Origin: Methylopila sp. M107
Lineage (GTDB): Bacteria > Pseudomonadota > Alphaproteobacteria > Rhizobiales > Methylopilaceae
Length of the DNA stretch: 64,000 nt
Reading direction: 5' to 3'
Assembly: GCF_000384475.1 (NCBI RefSeq)
Contig: NZ_ARWB01000001.1
Location: forward strand, 3,041,039 to 3,105,038
Part shown: one piece after another, positions 62,644-64,000 of the stretch
Layout of the letters: each line of letters opens with the position of its first letter
How positions within the stretch are numbered: the first letter of the stretch is position 1
Notes under the pieces: model-generated
What the model saw: only the letters and a program-made list of their open reading frames with translations
What the model was told of the DNA's origin: nothing
The model's database searches: none
Translations under genes and position numbers: made by a program

Positions 62644-63249
62644 ATGGCCGATCGCCCGAAACAGACTGACCGGCCGCTCAAGATCGCGCTTGTGGAAGAA
62701 AGCCCGATCCGCGCCGCGATTCTGGAGGACGGGCTGCGCGAGGCCGGCCACGCCGACATTCTGCGCATCGCGGACCGCGCCAACCTGCTCGAACGCATCT
62801 ACGCCATCGACCCCGACGTCATCCTGATCGGCCTCGCGAACCCGAGCCGCGACGTACTGGAGCAGATGTTCCAGATGTCGCGCGCCGTGCGCCGCCCGGT
62901 CGGCATGTTCGTCGACCAGACCGACACCTCGTCCATCGAGGCGGCGATCGACGCCGGCGTCTCGGCCTATGTGGTGGACGGGCTGAAGAAGGAGCGGGTG
63001 AAGCCGATCCTCGACACCATGGTCAGCCGCTTCAACGCCTTTTCCCGGCTCAGGAACGAGTTGGACCAGGCTAAGAGCCAACTCGAGGAGCGCAAGGTCG
63101 TCGACCGGGCGAAGGGCATTCTGGTGCGCCAGAAGTCGATCGGCGAGGAGCAGGCCTACGCTTTGCTTCGCACCGTCGCGATGAACGAGAAAAAGAAGAT
63201 TTCCGAGATCGCGCAGGCCGTCGTCACCGCCGCGGAGCTTCTGAAATGA
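62644..63249 (+). CDS. nasT: NasT-type ANTAR response regulator
   Basis: The 201-residue protein has a receiver-like domain (1-130) and a C-terminal ANTAR RNA-binding domain (VVDRAKGILVRQKSIGEEQA, AYALLRTVAM). NasT antiterminates nitrate-assimilation transcripts when released by NasS. The receiver's phosphoacceptor position is Gly63 (LIGLANPSRD) where NasT relatives have Asp, so phosphorylation is unlikely and control should be by NasS binding. It overlaps the next gene by 4 nt. Confidence 0.85.
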   Translation: MADRPKQTDRPLKIALVEESPIRAAILEDGLREAGHADILRIADRANLLERIYAIDPDVILIGLANPSRDVLEQMFQMSRAVRRPVGMFVDQTDTSSIEAAIDAGVSAYVVDGLKKERVKPILDTMVSRFNAFSRLRNELDQAKSQLEERKVVDRAKGILVRQKSIGEEQAYALLRTVAMNEKKKISEIAQAVVTAAELLK

Positions 63250-64000
63250 GCCTCGACCGCATCAGGATCGGCTTCATCCCGCTGGTCGACGCCGCGATCC
63301 CGATCATCGCGGCGGATTGCGGGTTCGCGGCCGCCGAAGGGCTCGAAATCGAGCTGACCCGCGAAATCTCCTGGTCGAACATCCGCGACCGGCTGACGCT
63401 CGGCCATTTCGACGCCGCGCATCTGCTGAGCCCCCTGGCGATCGCGACCACCCTCGGGCTGAACTCGGTCAAGACCGGGCTGGTCGCGCCGATGACGCTC
63501 GGGCTCAACGGCAATGCGGTCACGCTCGCGCCGCATCTCTACGACGAACTGGTCGGGCTGCTGCCGCCGGAGGCGGACGCGTCGGATCCGCGGGCGACGG
63601 GCGCGGCCTTCGCGTCTCTGGTGCGCGCGCGCCGGCGCGCCGGCGTCGAGGCGCCGGTGCTCGGCATGACCTTTCCGTTCTCGATCCACAACTACCAGCT
63701 TCGCATGTGGCTCGCCTCGGCCGGGCTCGTCCCCGACGAGGATGTCAGGCTCGCAGTGGTGCCGCCGCCCTACATGGTCGACGCCATGGAGAACGCGCAT
63801 GTCGAGGGGTTTTGCGTCGGCGCGCCGTGGAACTCGGTCGCGGTCGATCTCGGCCTCGGCAAGATCCTGCATCTCGGCGTCGACCTCGTGCGCCGTTGCC
63901 CCGAAAAGGTGCTGGCGGTCCGGGCGAAGTGGCTCGACGAAAAACCGGACATCGCAGCGCGGCTGATCCGGGCGCTCGTCGCGGCCGCCGAATGGATCGA
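63246..64000 (+). CDS. nasS: NasS-like nitrate sensor, cut by window end
   Basis: The partial 251-residue product lacks a signal peptide and begins MSLDRIRIGFIPLVDAAIPI. It resembles NrtA/CmpA nitrate-binding proteins: EISWSNIRDRLTLGHFDAAH, TFPFSIHNYQLRMWLASAG and AHVEGFCVGAPWNSVAV. A cytoplasmic version of this fold next to nasT is the NasS sensor, which binds NasT until nitrate appears. The ATG overlaps the nasT stop. The C-terminus lies beyond the window. Confidence 0.82.
   Translation, partial: MSLDRIRIGFIPLVDAAIPIIAADCGFAAAEGLEIELTREISWSNIRDRLTLGHFDAAHLLSPLAIATTLGLNSVKTGLVAPMTLGLNGNAVTLAPHLYDELVGLLPPEADASDPRATGAAFASLVRARRRAGVEAPVLGMTFPFSIHNYQLRMWLASAGLVPDEDVRLAVVPPPYMVDAMENAHVEGFCVGAPWNSVAVDLGLGKILHLGVDLVRRCPEKVLAVRAKWLDEKPDIAARLIRALVAAAEWI

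Overview
The window is about 64 kb of high-GC DNA from an alphaproteobacterium, most likely Hyphomicrobiales and plausibly a methylotroph-like lineage. The support is a PQQ alcohol dehydrogenase locus, an OlsB-like acyltransferase, a NasT/NasS pair, a GTTC-N7-GTTC LexA box and dispersed GC-rich palindromic repeats. No species can be named from the sequence alone.

Layout. 1-1,914: two von Willebrand A proteins, the first (TadG-like) cut by the window edge. 1,917-11,682: a periplasmic quinoprotein alcohol-oxidation locus. A minus-strand operon (ABC-type binding protein, beta-propeller, NosR-like flavin/Fe-S membrane protein, ApbE flavinyltransferase) diverges from a plus-strand set (PedF-type cytochrome c, MoxJ-like binding protein, DYD-type PQQ dehydrogenase), followed by a LuxR-type response regulator. 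11,911-18,015: tRNA-Gly(GCC) and housekeeping genes (ProX-like deacylase, polyprenyl diphosphate synthase, tRNA methyltransferase, S49 protease). 18,220-22,162: glyQ, a DUF559 gene and glyS, peppered with palindromic repeats that have entered coding sequence in frame. 22,427-31,765: ABC exporter, VOC protein, ECF sigma factor with a VWA protein, MFS transporter. 31,892-34,606: a UdgX and radical-SAM DNA-repair pair under a perfect LexA box.

34,708-55,652: comM (Mg-chelatase-like helicase) is split by a 19.4-kb integrative mobilizable element. Its borders resolve to a shared TGCTG core at 35,345-35,349 and 54,760-54,764. Joining the flanks restores a 509-codon ComM. The element carries a large serine integrase beside attL, an EcoRII-like restriction-modification cassette (endonuclease, Vsr, two C5 methyltransferases), an HUH rolling-circle Rep, a run of four stop-start-overlapping small genes of unknown function plus a small membrane gene, a hairpin-rich non-coding tract, a DotA/TraY-like membrane protein, a small accessory protein, a MobA/MobL relaxase, and unknown cargo including an AT-rich nuclease-like gene beside attR. 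An 8-bp motif (AAGGAYTC) recurs across the element.

55,656-64,000: trehalose-synthase-like GH13 enzyme, PHB-depolymerase-type esterase, DUF3297 protein, Gre factor, hybrid histidine kinase, OlsB-like acyltransferase, and nasT-nasS, the last cut by the window end.

How the parts work together. The 2-11 kb locus should oxidise an alcohol in the periplasm and pass electrons to cytochrome c, with a flavin/Fe-S branch of unknown role next to it. The island reads as a self-integrating element that could replicate by rolling circle, be mobilised by a helper, and protect itself by restriction, at the cost of interrupting comM.
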